A DNA stretch of 64,000 bases from Myrica gale (lineage: Eukaryota; Streptophyta; Magnoliopsida; Fagales; Myricaceae), in assembly GCA_963930655.1 (NCBI GenBank), contig OZ005621.1, positions 7,613,001 through 7,677,000 on the forward strand, given 5' to 3'. Under the pieces are notes generated by a model, which searched no databases, was not told the DNA's origin, and was given only the letters and a program-made list of their open reading frames with translations. Positions 1-11,954 of this stretch are shown here, in pieces. Each line of letters opens with the position of its first letter. Position 1 is the stretch's first letter. The position numbers and the translations under genes are program-made.

Positions 1-891
1 TCTCATCTTTCCTAAACTCTGTTTCTATTATGTTCGTGTCAGTGGCTTAAATTACTATGGTAACATGGCTCTTGTTGGATATTAAGTTTGATCTCTTAAA
101 AACTGAGCAGAAGAGTGATTTTCAGTCTCGAATTGAAAGAGCCTTGACGATAAAGGTTTATCTCAACATATCAGGAAATTAAGTGGAGGAATCAGTCTGA
201 AATATTGATCTGACCCATACAAAATACCGTGGGCGTACATTCTACTGAGGATATAGAAAGAAAATGCTTTATCCACTAGTGGGTGTCTGTTGGCCTTGGC
301 ATGCCATGCTCTTGCCTAACTTACATAATCCACTCATTACAGAACAAAAGCGATAGGACCTTTCCTAATCTTCTCTAGCACCTGTGCTACTTGTATTTGT
401 CCTACATGGTTTCTATGCTTTTTGGAATGGAGAATGCGAGCATGCCTCCATCTCACTTATATTCAGTAGTAGATAAAATGCTCTCGTGGGTATATGTGAA
501 CTGAAGTTATTAAGAGAAATGGTAAGGTGGACCTGAATATTCTCATAAAGGCTTTAAAGATAATTTTTCGTTCTATTTTGGTTTTTTTCTAAGTTTGCTG
601 CATATTGTAGCTCATGATATTGGTACCTGTCACTAACATTCTCTTTCAGTCTTAGTGGGTTCTGATATTCATTATGGCTAATTACTCAGAAGGATGACTA
701 TGGCATGCAACTACTCATAAACTTACAGCTTTTTATATTTAATATGTATTGGAAAAAGTTCTATATGAACATTTAGTTTACAATTTTTTTTACCTGTTTC
801 CATGTGCAGTTCTCTTTTGAATATGTTCATTGCTTCTTAAAGAGGTCTACTTATGACAATCAGTGGTGACTTAATCTGCTTTGAAAATCAG
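1..891 (+). other. Region upstream of the first visible COQ6 exon
   Basis: No coding exon could be recognised here. The first COQ6 exon that can be identified begins at 892, directly after an AG acceptor at 890-891 preceded by a T-rich tract, and it already encodes the segment just before the FAD-binding motif. This stretch is therefore most likely the tail of COQ6 intron 1. The exon with the start codon and mitochondrial transit peptide should lie before position 1. Composition is AT-rich with no clear repeat. Confidence 0.5.
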
Positions 892-3800
892 GAGCATGAG
901 AAGAAACATGATTTCACTGATAAGATTGAGCCAATTGAGCCTTATGACATCGCTGTTGTCGGAGGGGGCATGGTCGGCATGGCTCTAGCTTGTTCCTTGG
1001 GTAGGTAACGCTTTTAGTTTCTTTTGTTACTGTCCTCTTCTAAACCATAAGGTACTGTATTCTGTATAAAACATGGGAGGAGGGTTGTTGCTTGACTAAA
1101 CTTTGTTGCATGTGGTCATGCAATATGAAATCTAGCTTAGCTTTAGCATCAGCCCACAGTATTTTCCTGCGCAGAGTTTCTTTGTGTTTTCTATTAGGGA
1201 TTCAAAATGACATTCACAAGCAGATTGTCACCAAATCAACGAACTTGCTGCTTGATTGTTTAACAAGCAGAGATATAGGTGGATTTTGTTTGGTCTTGAT
1301 GGTAGTAGAAGAAGTTTCATTCCGTAATTGCTTTAAAGTTTCCCAACTTTCATATTCTGTCTATGTTTGCAGCAAGCATGCCAATGACAAAGCACTTGAA
1401 TGTCGCCATCATTGACAGCAATCCTGCTTTAGGAAGTAAAGTCTGCTTCAATAAAGAAGACCCCCCTGGTCCAAGGGTCAGTACAGTCACCCCTGCAACT
1501 ATGGCTCTTTTCAAAGGTATCGACCTTGACATGTTTGGTATTTTCGATCATGCTTTGTGCCGATTTCAAATTCCCTTAATTGGTGACTTTTTTGTTGCTA
1601 TCAGTTATGATTGGAAGGTATTATTTTGCAATGGCAGTTTTTCAAGAGTGCCATGTGCGATAAATTATTTACAATCATTCCTTTTCAAAAGAATGTCATT
1701 GAACACAAGAAGGAACATATAATGCACTTGAACTATAGAATCAGCATCACAAATACAGGATTGTATCATCATCCATTGACAACCAATGTCTTTCCAAGTT
1801 GTCCATCATCCTTCCTACAAAGGCATTTTCTGTGTCAGAGACCAGTTCACCAAGTACCTTCTTAACCTTATCCCAACACAATAAAAGTGGCATTCAGAGC
1901 TTCCCCCCAGCATTGAAATATTGGGAGTGTGAGACCATCTGGACCTGGTGCCTTGTCTCCACTCGTCTCTGCAAATGAACCCCAATCAATGTTGTCGAAA
2001 GGTAAATCATGGAAGCGGGGTAGAGACTCCTCAGGTTCTCGATACAGGTTTCAAAAGAAATGCACTTTGGGAGTTTATCCTTTTGTATTATTGTGGAATG
2101 ACATTGAATGAAGGGAACTTTTATTCCTTGATTTGCTGGTGAAGTTTGGTGCTTGGTATTCCACTCTTTCTTTTCACTCCGCGCATTGTAAATCTTCTCT
2201 TCTTCTTTCAATCTTGCTTTTGATCATTTAAAATGAGAAAACCCCTTAAGCGATGCACCATCAAAACCTAGTATTTGGTCAGATGCCATTGAAAGTCACT
2301 TGCAACTTTTGCCATCAGCAGTTGTAGGGACCATTAACTCAGATTCGGACTACTTGGCCACATGCATGAGCAAGTCATATATGAAAAGTAATATAGATGG
2401 TTATGATTGCAAAACCTATATAATTATTAATCTTAGTTGTATGACACAGTCATTGCTCTTGCTACCTGCCAAAGTCGAATTCAAGGTTTCGAAGTTTTAT
2501 GAGTGTATGTGAGGTTTTGGCTTGATGAGAGTTTCTCAAGTAGACAAGCTCATCTTTTTCCTTTGAGTGAGCATACTTCAGCTTATTCCGATATCATCAT
2601 TAGCACTATTGTTGGGAAGTCCACATATTCTGCAAAAGTTTTCCTTTAGCATGTGCACAAACGGTTTGGCAGGAGTTTTGCTTTCTTGCTTATAATGATT
2701 GCTTTGATATGGTGGAATGTCCCTTACATCAATTGTAGTGGCCATGTGTCATATTTGAAATCATCAACTATCTGGAGGTGATGCTTCTTTTTAAAGGAGC
2801 CAGACACAGATCTTCAACATTACTTTAGACTCAAAACAACGACGGTTGTGCTTTGCAGATGTTGGCGCTTGGCAATACATTGAACAGCATCGACATGCAT
2901 ATTTTGATAAAATGCAGGTAACAGTTCTCACTTCCTCTTTTTCTGTGCCAATGTTTCAGTCAGGTCAATTTTATTTTGCCTTCTATTGAGTAATTATTGA
3001 TGTCCTTTAAATTGCTTAGTATGGTATGATGTGCTGAAATACTTGGAAGTTCCAGGAACTATAAACGTGAGGCATTGCTATGATTGCTGACTCATTCAGT
3101 TGTTTTCAATTCTGATGTCTATGGACCCATTCTGTTCTACCAGTGCACTTGGTTCCTGTATTTGTTGGCTTGTTGAGTTTGCCATTACGATGCACATGGA
3201 TGTGTTTTACATTTTGGATGTTAGAAAAGAATGGATTATTAATAGATCTAGCAACATCATGAAGGACCTGTATTACATGGTGAAATGAAAATGGTGAGAC
3301 AGATCGGTAAATAGGAAGGGTAAGAGAGAGTAAATGAGTGATGCGTTCTATGAAGCTAGAGTTAGCTCAACTTCATCATTCATTCTTCTTGAAGGTTAGA
3401 CTAATTTAGTGATAAGTGATATCATTCATGAGGATACATCAAACAATCTCTTGACCATTATGAATTAATGGCAAGTGATAGTGAGATAATTGGGAATGAA
3501 GGATCTAAAATTCCATTTACTCATGTTAGAATAGGCTTTGAGTTACAGGATTTCAGAGGACCGAGAGGTCACTATTTGTCAAGGATTATTATCATCATTT
3601 AGGCATTATGTATACCTATATGGCATAATCTGCTGCTGGAGTTTTATTCGTCTCTTTGCTGCAATTGCTTTTAGGTATTATATATGAAATTTGAACCATC
3701 TGATTGCTTCTGCTTGAAATAGAATCATATATATTTTTCACTTTACCAGCCTGCGAAGTTTAGGTATGACTTATCCTCGCTCTCCTTGGTCTGCCAAGTT

Positions 3801-6529
3801 AGGAAATTACACTGATCATACCTCTGAGAATATCTGTTCAATTGATGTTCTATGCTTTGATGATTTTCTGCAGGTCTGGGATTATACTGGTTTAGGGTAC
3901 ACAAGATACAATGCAAGATACATAAATAAAGAAGTTCTAGGGTAAGCATGTGGATACAAAGTATGCATTTCTTTTCTGTAATCTTGGAATTACTAATAGT
4001 GGAGGATATTGGGCTCCAGGTGTGTAGTGGAGAATAAGGTTCTTCATGGTTCTCTCCTCTCATGTTTGGAGGTATGTGTTTGTAACTAATTTAGTAATAT
4101 GCTACGTAATTCTTGCGTCGCCTTTTTTCTAAAAATTATTTCTGTTAAATACTTGCTCCCTCAATCATCATATTCTCCTAGAGAAGTTCCTCCTTTCAGC
4201 ATAATCCTTATTTACAGGCCCCCTGTCGTTGATAGAGAGTTACGGCCCTGCCCTTTATAATCATGACTGTTGTCATAGAAAAAGAGTTTGTTTTCTGCAA
4301 AAGAAGCATGATTGACCCACCCTATAGCTTAAAATCGTTCGAGCCACGTCTTAAGCATCTATTTGGAATGTTTGAGACTGCTTTTTGATGCAGTGATCAA
4401 TGGAGATTCTGGCCTTCCGGCACCATAAGACCCTACCTGTCTTCATTGCGTGCATTGTTTCATTTCAACCTGAGAATCCTCTCCATTTAAGCGTTTTTAC
4501 TTGATTTAAGGAATGTTGTTATTGCACTTTAGTTGTTGGATAGCATCTATTTTTTGCTCAATGAGGTGTCCAAGGCTCTTTGGGCTCTTCTGAATAACAT
4601 TCTTACCATTAGGGCATGTATACCAATTTTAGTAACAATTTACATTTTTTAAAAGCTCTTAAGTGGGACTTTGATAATTGGGAATTTGACTCTTTTCATT
4701 TCATGTGATTCAGTATGTTGCTACACTATTGACATAATACGCTTGCCATTTGGTCATTCATGATATATATATATATATATATATATAGCCACTGAATTGC
4801 TTGCCATTTGGTCATTCATGATATATAAATATATATAGCCACTGAATTTTCTCTTTCTTTCTCATGAATAGATGAACCTGAAATTACACATTAAAATATG
4901 CCTTACCTCATTGAGTGTAATTGGGTTTATTTGCTGTAAATTGTGACACTATTTGCCCCTAAGCAATTCGTACTTTTTAACAGAATACAGATTTTCAGAA
5001 GACAATCTATCCTTCCAGGTTAAACTCAATGACTTTAGATCCAGGCTCTTCGTCCACAGAGAACAAATCATCAAGGACACCATTGTCTTCTCTGGGGAGT
5101 CTAGCTAAGCTGGAACTGAATGATGGCAATAGCCTATATGCAAAGTTGGTGGTAATTTTCACTTTCCCGTAGATGAACTTATACTGTCATTCAACGAATA
5201 GTAGGATATTAATTGTCTGTTTTATTCATAGGGTAAGATAGATGGATAGCATTTGTCACTGATTATATACTAATTGGTGTATAATATATCCAAGTATCTT
5301 GATGTTTATTGCAGGTTGGAGCTGATGGTGGCAAGTCACACGTCAGGGAGTTAGCAGGATTCAAGACAACTGGATGGAACTACTCACAGAATGCAGTAAT
5401 ATGTACAGTGGAACATACTGTCGAAAACCAATGTGCATGGCAACGGTTTCTACCTGCTGGTCCAATTGCACTTCTGCCCATGGGTGATAATTTCAGCAAT
5501 ATTGTATGGACTATGAACCCAGAAGAGTCAACAAAACGTAAATTAATGTGTGAGGATGATTTTGTAAAAGAGGTAAATAGCGCTCTGGATTATGGATATG
5601 GTCCCCATCCTAAGTCAAGTTTATTGGGAGCTGGAGACATGTTTTCTTGGCTTAGAGGAGAAGTGACATCATCAGCTAAGGAGTATTTTGAAGTTCCTCC
5701 AAAAGTAGTTAAGTTGGCATCTGAAAGAATGGTGTTTCCATTGTCTTTAATGCATGCCAAGGACTATGCATCAAAGCGTGTTGTTCTAGTTGGTGATGCT
5801 GCGCACACAGTTCATCCATTGGCTGGTCAAGGAGTCAATTTGGGTTTTGGAGATGCATTTGCTCTTGCAAGAGTCATTGCTGAGGGTATAGCTGTAGGCA
5901 CTGACATTGGAGAGGTATGTGTTTTTGCAAGTCTTTCTTGTCCTGCAAACAGTCCTTTTTTTATGTTTTTGTTCCATATTGTTTTCTTTTTCTTTCACCC
6001 TCTTTTTTTGGGTAATGAATCTGGTTTCAGTGGTTTGTTCTCCAAAAAGTTGGTGTCTGGAAAGATATTAATTACCATGTCAATATACACGGAAGTTGGA
6101 CTGACATCTAATTTTTCAATCGTTCTGTTCTCAAAGGAAATGCATGGCCCTTCATTTAGTTTCAGACTCCTTTTAGGTTGACAAATGGGTTGGGGAAATG
6201 CTGAACAGAGAGACTGATGGAATCAGTTGAATTGAATTGTTTCGTTTTAAGAGGTTTATTTGGTTTTCTTTGGATGTAAAAGCTTATTGCCAGAGATTTT
6301 CAACTTTATGCAGGTAACGCTTTTAAAGAAATATGAAGCAGAGAGAAAAGCTGCAAATGTTATGATGATGGCAATCCTGGATGGTTTCCAGAAGGCATAT
6401 TCTGTTGATTTCGGACCCTTTAATGTACTGCGAGCTGCGGCATTCCATGGCGCACAGTTTATTTCTCCTCTTAAAAGGAATATCATTTCATACGCATCAG
6501 GGGAACAGAGATTGCCGCTCTTTTCTTGA
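892..6529 (+). CDS. COQ6: COQ6, ubiquinone biosynthesis FAD monooxygenase (5' partial)
   Basis: Flavoprotein monooxygenase of the UbiH/COQ6 family, which hydroxylates the benzoquinone ring during ubiquinone synthesis in mitochondria. Exons follow GT-AG rules and stay in frame: 892-1000, 1373-1516, 2859-2917, 3874-3941, 4020-4071, 4984-5151, 5315-5914 and 6314-6529 (TGA). They give 471 codons. Visible motifs are the N-terminal dinucleotide-binding GGGMVGMALA in the first exon, the GADGGKSHVRELAG segment at the start of the 600-bp exon, and the second FAD motif GDAAHTVHPLAGQG near its end. The last exon ends with ISYASGEQ and a short tail, as in plant COQ6. The initiator exon and transit peptide are not in the window. 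No internal stop was seen, so the gene looks functional. Intron 2 carries a LINE relic and intron 5 a small tandem duplication (intron numbers count from the first visible exon). Confidence 0.93.
1770..2010 (-). pseudogene. LINE reverse-transcriptase relic in a COQ6 intron
   Basis: On the minus strand, around 2000 to 1890, the translation reads SGDKAPGPDGLT, the typical plant LINE linker motif (KAPGPDG) just before the reverse-transcriptase domain. Further on, in a shifted frame, LVSDTENAFVG resembles the SQNAFV segment of plant LINE RTs. The region between the two is deleted or scrambled and stops are frequent. It lies antisense to COQ6 inside the second visible intron. It is an old fragment with no coding capacity, and its boundaries are approximate. 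Confidence 0.6.
4741..4848. repeat. Two-copy tandem duplication with (AT)n core in COQ6 intron
   Basis: Units 4741-4798 and 4799-4848 both begin GCTTGCCATTTGGTCATTCA, continue through an AT run and end GCCACTGAATT. They differ mainly in the length of the AT run (about 25 bp versus an interrupted 17 bp). It is a local duplication, probably by slippage or unequal crossing over, inside the intron between exons 4020-4071 and 4984-5151. Confidence 0.9.
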
Positions 6530-7986
6530 GAACACTCCTAAATCTCCTGACCAGAGGACGTAAGAAAAAGTTTCATATGGTAATGAATAATCTGTTTATT
6601 TTGTACAGAAACTAGCGATTTCCTAGTATCAGCAGAGATCGAAGAGCCTGTTTCAATGAATAATCTTCTAGTTATAAATTCAAGTGAATGATATTTTGTC
6701 AAAAGTAATGATGTCACGAACCCAAGATGAACCAAGGGCATTTGGGGTTTTCGGTGGCTATGGTTGCGAGATGAAGATGCAGGAGATGATTAGTAAAGGT
6801 GGAGTCTTGGAGTTTGTCGAGTGAAGCTTCGGGAGTCATCTGGGCGGCTGTCTTTGTGTCTTTACCGTGTCCTCTACATCTACTGGCTGGTGGAGGCTGT
6901 CTACGCGAGTGGGCTGCTGTGTATTGGACTGGACTATGTTAATTTCTTTTGCTCAGTTCATTTTCTATTGGTACAGCCCATTATAGTTCGGACTTATTCT
7001 AGTTACTTGTTTCGGGCTGTTTTTAATGCTTTCATGTAAGGGCTCAGCCCATGTCATATTTAGGGGAAGGAAACACATGTAGGGGGTATTTTTTTTTCTA
7101 TTCAGGGATAGGGGAAACAAGACACAACCACGAAGTGCTTCGCTGGGAGAGAGTAGACAAACTTCCCAGCGGTCAGTCACCTTCAAAAGGGCCTACCTTT
7201 AGGGGGTATGCAAAAAAACATAATTGCTAAGTTTTCTACGGAGAGTTTCTCTCACTCAAATAGAGCTTAATACAGATTCTTCCACATTTTCTTATCTACC
7301 CAATCAACCATTTCCATTACACCACATTTATAATCGGTTACATAACAGATGAAGTGGTGGCAAGGTAGCCTCAAGTCTCTAAAATCTAACTGGATGTTTG
7401 GATGGGGGAGAGGGAGTTTTGAGAGCGAGGGAAGAAAAGAGGTCCTTTTTTATTGGGATAGTTTATTACATTTAGATGTTTTAATAAGAATAAAAGGAGA
7501 GTTAGTAGGTTTTACATTTTGGTTCTGTTAAATGTCATTAAAATTTGTTTATCAAATTCACGTTGATAGTCTAATTCAAATTACTAATTTTTTGTCACAT
7601 TGAATCCCAGAATCTTCCAATTCAAAAATTGCCGTTGAAACAAGAAATGGGTCATGTGATATGATTTTTTTTGTATCATATAACACTTATAGATGAAATT
7701 TTGGTAATTGATGGGCTAGATATGATGATCTTAGTAGTTTTGATCTTCGAATTGACATGCTTCCCATAGTTTGGGATGCAAAGAGAAACACCTGAGTGAA
7801 ACATCACCGCAGAAGTGTGCAACTATACATTTGCAATGCAGTGAAGTTTATATACAAGCAAAAGTGTCTGTTAAGTCCTGTGAAATGCGCACAAGATGTG
7901 CATTAGAACAGCCATAGCACATTTTGTGTCTGCTACATCAAATTATGCACAATACACGGGCCTTAAAACAGCTAAGTGGTAGTACC
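6530..7986. other. Intergenic region downstream of COQ6
   Basis: Contains the COQ6 3' UTR and poly(A) region, then sequence without a recognisable gene. The short open frames at 6821-7039 and 7349-7531 have no family signature. Two AGGGGGTATN-type segments (about 7081 and 7201) bracket a GC-richer 110-bp stretch, which could be a degenerate repeat but could not be assigned. Confidence 0.4.
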
Positions 7987-10900
7987 CTACAAAAATGTAT
8001 CCCGGATTACGCGTGCAAATACTCGGGAAGATAGTCGATTGAGGACCTCTGGGAGCACTGTGACAGAAATGCCCGGCAACACTGGAAGAAGCTCTCGGAT
8101 GACCTGTGCAACATCCACACCCTGTTGACACCCACAACAAAGAAACAGACAAAGAAAAAGACAAAAGACAAACAAAGAACATCTACACCCAGTTTACATA
8201 TACGGAAGACAGCATGGGAAGAAATAGCTCCAGGGAGTATCTCGAGAAAAGCTTATGGTCAAGCACAATCTTTTAGTACCTGACTTGATGATCTTGATGG
8301 TGAACTTCCTGCTGCCAAGAACTCTACGACTTTTTGGACATTATTCAACATAACTTTGTCCTCTTCGGTTACTGTGGGTAGAAGTGCAGCTGGCTTAAAG
8401 GGTCCAATGGCAGGAACCATACTAAAAACTGGGGGAGCATTTCTAACTCCAAGAACTGCCATTATTTGTACCAACTGATCCCTTGTAACTGCATCAATGC
8501 CCTCTACAATCTGTTTTATATGCCAATGACAAACAATAGTCATATATCTCAAATACGCTTCATACAAACAATTTCAGCACAAAACACTAAGAGAGCAATT
8601 CTTAACTTCAGCACAGCTCCTTGTGAGAACTATCATTACAAGGCCATAGCACCAGTCAAGATGAGCTCTTTGACAGGTTATTAAGAATAATGAAATGGCC
8701 AAGTCCATGATATAAGTGATTCATTAGGACATCGAGGGCATAAATATTAACAACATTACAGACCCAACTGAAAAGTTACTTCTAGATGTACCTCATCCAG
8801 AAGAAAGTCTCGGAAAAAGTTCCCTTTATCAGACAGCAGAAATGCTAAAGCTGCCCTTGTTTGAACTGGCTGCTGTGGTTGTGAGAAGTTAGATGAAAAT
8901 CCAGGAGAGATATATCTCGTTTGACCTTGCAGGATCCAAAGTTCAGCCATACCCCCATTAAGGTCCTCTCCACCTCCACTTTTTGCTGCCGTTGTGAAAT
9001 TTTCAAAGGCTTGCATGACGTCAATGAATCTTTCAGCATAAAAAACTCCAGATTTCCCATAGATTGTATACCGTAAAGCATTCCTCGATCGTGGGGATTC
9101 ATCAGTTAGGAGCCTCTACAAATAAAAATATAGGAAAATTAATTAACACTAATTTAGATGACTACGAGCATAAAAGAGAAAGCAAATAGCAGGTTAGACA
9201 TGTTAGTACGGCCAAATTGTGAATAATCAGCTAGACTTGCCAAATAATTGCAGCTAAGCTCAGCTAGTCCATAACTTCTATTTTCACGAGGTCATGATGC
9301 ATTTCATCCCGCTCAGTTATCTAGAAGATTTTATTAGATATGGTAACTTCCACCAACCTTCTTGACAAAAGACAAGCAACTTCGGTATAGAGAAAGGTGT
9401 GTTAAATGAACTTCTGACTGATTTTGACATATAGGTCACCACAACCTTGCCATAGGGACAGTTTGAATTCAGCTCATGTAACCAATGAGGTGGCTTATAT
9501 TTTGCAGCCAAAGTTCAATTACAGCTATGTACAAATGATGTGTCCCAGTTCAACAAATCTTAAGGACAAATTTCAAAGTTGTGACCTTTTAGATCAACTA
9601 TGTCAGTTAGTATGTTAACTGAAACAATTACCAAATGAACTGCATTTAGAGACTGAAGTGCATTACGAGTTCAACACCAAGCTATGATCACCAACATATT
9701 TCTTCATATACAAGTATTAATAAATGACTAACAAGTACGATAAAACTCAAGACTATAATACCTGTGCAATATATGGATAGGCCTCATCTACAATGGCAAA
9801 ATCAGGATTTCCCACTAAAGCTATGCCTTCCGACACCCCAATGGCCCTGATTATAAGAGCAAAATAAGGGGGTATCCTAAATGGATAATCAAATGTTATT
9901 TGTGCCAAATCAGATGCCAGCTCCTGGAAGTTGATATTTTTGGCTCCACCTGTTAGATGTATGCCCTCAAAACCAATCATTTTTGCATAATTATGAGATA
10001 ATTATAGTTCTTGTTTAATCACTTGTATACTATTTTGGGTACATGCAATGACATTAGATGTCATATTGTTGAGCAACATTGTAGAAAAGTCAGGCCAATG
10101 ATAATTGAATCGGAGGCTGGGAGTATGGCTTTTCGGATCCTTGTTGAATCACTCTGTTCTGGACCAAGGTACATCATAATGTACAAATAGGTCTACACTC
10201 ATTGTGCCTCTATAAGATAGAATGATGGACCTTTCATTAAGGTGGTAACCTTCAGCAGACGAGTAGGTGCAATGTAAGAGTACATGCACTGAACCGGATC
10301 AAATATGAAAACCTCAAATATGAAAACCTTCTGGAAACGATCACTAATGTAGAGAATGATATTCAGCACAATTAGCTTATGTTGTCCTGAGTTCTAAGAA
10401 AGTTATGCATGTTTGTTTGTTGTGTGCTTGTGCTTTGACTGAATCATTTGGTGATGATCTTCGCAGATCAAATATTCCAGATAAGGTTGGACATTGTGCA
10501 TAATAAGAGAATTTGTATAATTGCTCAATATGGAATCCACCAGTCTCTTGATGAGGCAGTATATTCATTATGTATGTATATTGTTGGACTCACATAAAAA
10601 CGTTGCAGTGAGATTTTGTGAAAAGTGTTTTCACGAGTTTTACTTATATAATATATTAAGTAATTATTTGCGAAAAAGGTTTTCGAAAAGTTTTGAAAGT
10701 TCAACTAGGTACAGACTGAGAATTAAAAATTATATGAACTAGGGACTTAATCGGTGATATTATTCCGGTCCTATTAGCTCATGTGGAATATAGTATGGTG
10801 GAATGATAAATAAGCGTATAATTGTTAGCAAAAGGGATTTCACAAAAACAGTCTCATTATCTCGGGAGTCAATTGTGATATGTTAATGGACATGATCACA

Positions 10901-11455
10901 ATTTGTAGAAGCTCATAAATTCGGAATACATAATATAAGGGGGTTAATGAAAAAGAGTTTTTCATGATGATCCTACGGCCGAGATTTGAGATCCATAAAG
11001 ATCTCACACTATAGCACAGTTGAGTTTTGAGCCAGCCATTATAAATAGCTCAGAACTCAGTTAAGAAAAAGAGAGAATTTCATTTCAAAGAATTTCAACG
11101 AGAGAGTTTTCTCTCTCTACTTTCTCTCTCTAGAATCTATCTCTCAAAGTTGTGTGCGTGGATCTGAAGGAGGCAGAACGCTTGGGCTGCTCTAATTTCA
11201 ACGATCCTGTCCGCTGCGCCGATCTCGCGATTCCAACACCACCACCTTCAAGTGCCTGATCGAAAACCTTAGCCAGAACAGGCAAGATGGGTTCCAAATT
11301 AACACCCTCAGGGATGGGTTCCAAATTAACACCCTCAGGGATGAATTCAAGTTTAACAAAGTCTTTGACTATAGCTTCATAATCTTGATGAATAAGGTGA
11401 GCAATAGCTTCGATCATTCCGTATTTTTTATCATCAGTTAATTTTGTAACTAGAC
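7987..11455 (-). pseudogene. ABC1K1: ABC1K1-like C-terminal fragment, kinase domain absent
   Basis: Five minus-strand exons with good splice sites encode the C-terminal third of a plastid atypical kinase of the ABC1/UbiB family, closest to ABC1K1 (PGR6), a plastoglobule protein. Exons are 11455-11246 (LVTKLTDDKKYGMIEA), 9949-9762 (AKNINFQELASDLAQ, FDYPFRIPPYFALI), 9115-8792 (RYTIYGKSG, MQAFENFTTAAKSGG, QPVQTRAALAFLLSDK), 8510-8280 (GIDAVTRDQLVQIM, APPVFSMVPAIGPFKP) and 8121-7987, ending RVIRDTFL and a TAG. The first exon resumes just after the catalytic DFG region. No upstream exon with HADPHPGN or the ATP-binding part was found in the next 14 kb, which is transposons. The five exons contain no stops. 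The first carries an in-frame 27-bp duplication repeating IPEGVNLEP. It is probably a truncated gene copy; a gene split by transposons with its 5' half beyond the window is less likely. Confidence 0.75.
10582..11240 (+). mobile_element. Probable solo LTR of a Ty1/copia element
   Basis: Starts TGTTGGACTCACATAAAAAC at 10582. It has a TATA-like ATTATAAATAGC at about 11040 and a CT-rich leader (TTTCTCTCTCTAGAATC). It ends with GATCTGAAGGAGGCAGAACG and GGGCTGC, segments I recognise from LTRs of plant copia elements. No internal domain or second LTR is next to it, so it looks like a solo LTR. Its right edge lies a few bases from the donor site of the ABC1K1-like exon 11246-11455, inside that intron. 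A matching 5-bp target duplication was not found, and the boundaries are approximate. Confidence 0.5.
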
Positions 11456-11954
11456 CTGTTACAGCAGATTATACTTTAGGATGGTCAAAAATTAATCTCC
11501 ACAGCTAAAGAAGCATACAGAGTCTGATGTATTGGTCAGAAGACAGTTACTAAATCATGATAGAAGGACAAAGAATATGTGCATATACAGATGCAATGCC
11601 ATTTATGTAATTAAGGTCCTTAGCCATTGATGTGGAGTTGATTCAGTTGAAGAAAACAATTGCATCCCTCGTTGAATGCAAACAAGAAAAGCAACATTTG
11701 TTCCAACTGGCTGAAAACAATAAAGCATATATCTCTCTTATATATCATGATAAACAAGAACAACAATAATGATGCTCATGGTGAGTGGCACATAAACATG
11801 CGCATATTAATTAGAACATTCATTATAACAATATAACAATCTATGTTTCCTCTTAATGAGAACTAAATGACATTTCTTTTATAGGTAAATTAACTCTATC
11901 AGTAAAGGAAATATAAACAGGGGAGAAAAACAGGAGAGCAATGGTGAAAGTCTA
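11456..11954. other. AT-rich spacer without recognisable gene
   Basis: The first bases are the polypyrimidine tract and acceptor region of the ABC1K1-like exon read on the minus strand (AACAG boundary at 11455/11456). The rest should hold the preceding ABC1K1 intron and exon, but no kinase-domain coding sequence was found. Nothing else could be identified. Confidence 0.4.

Noticed and set aside
7349-7531. Small gene between COQ6 and the ABC1K1 fragment
   Set aside because: The frame is short, shows no conserved motif and has no promoter or splice context.
892-11455. COQ6 next to an ABC1-family sequence as a ubiquinone gene cluster
   Set aside because: The fragment is closest to plastid ABC1K1, not mitochondrial COQ8, and lacks its kinase domain. 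Adjacency is more likely chance.
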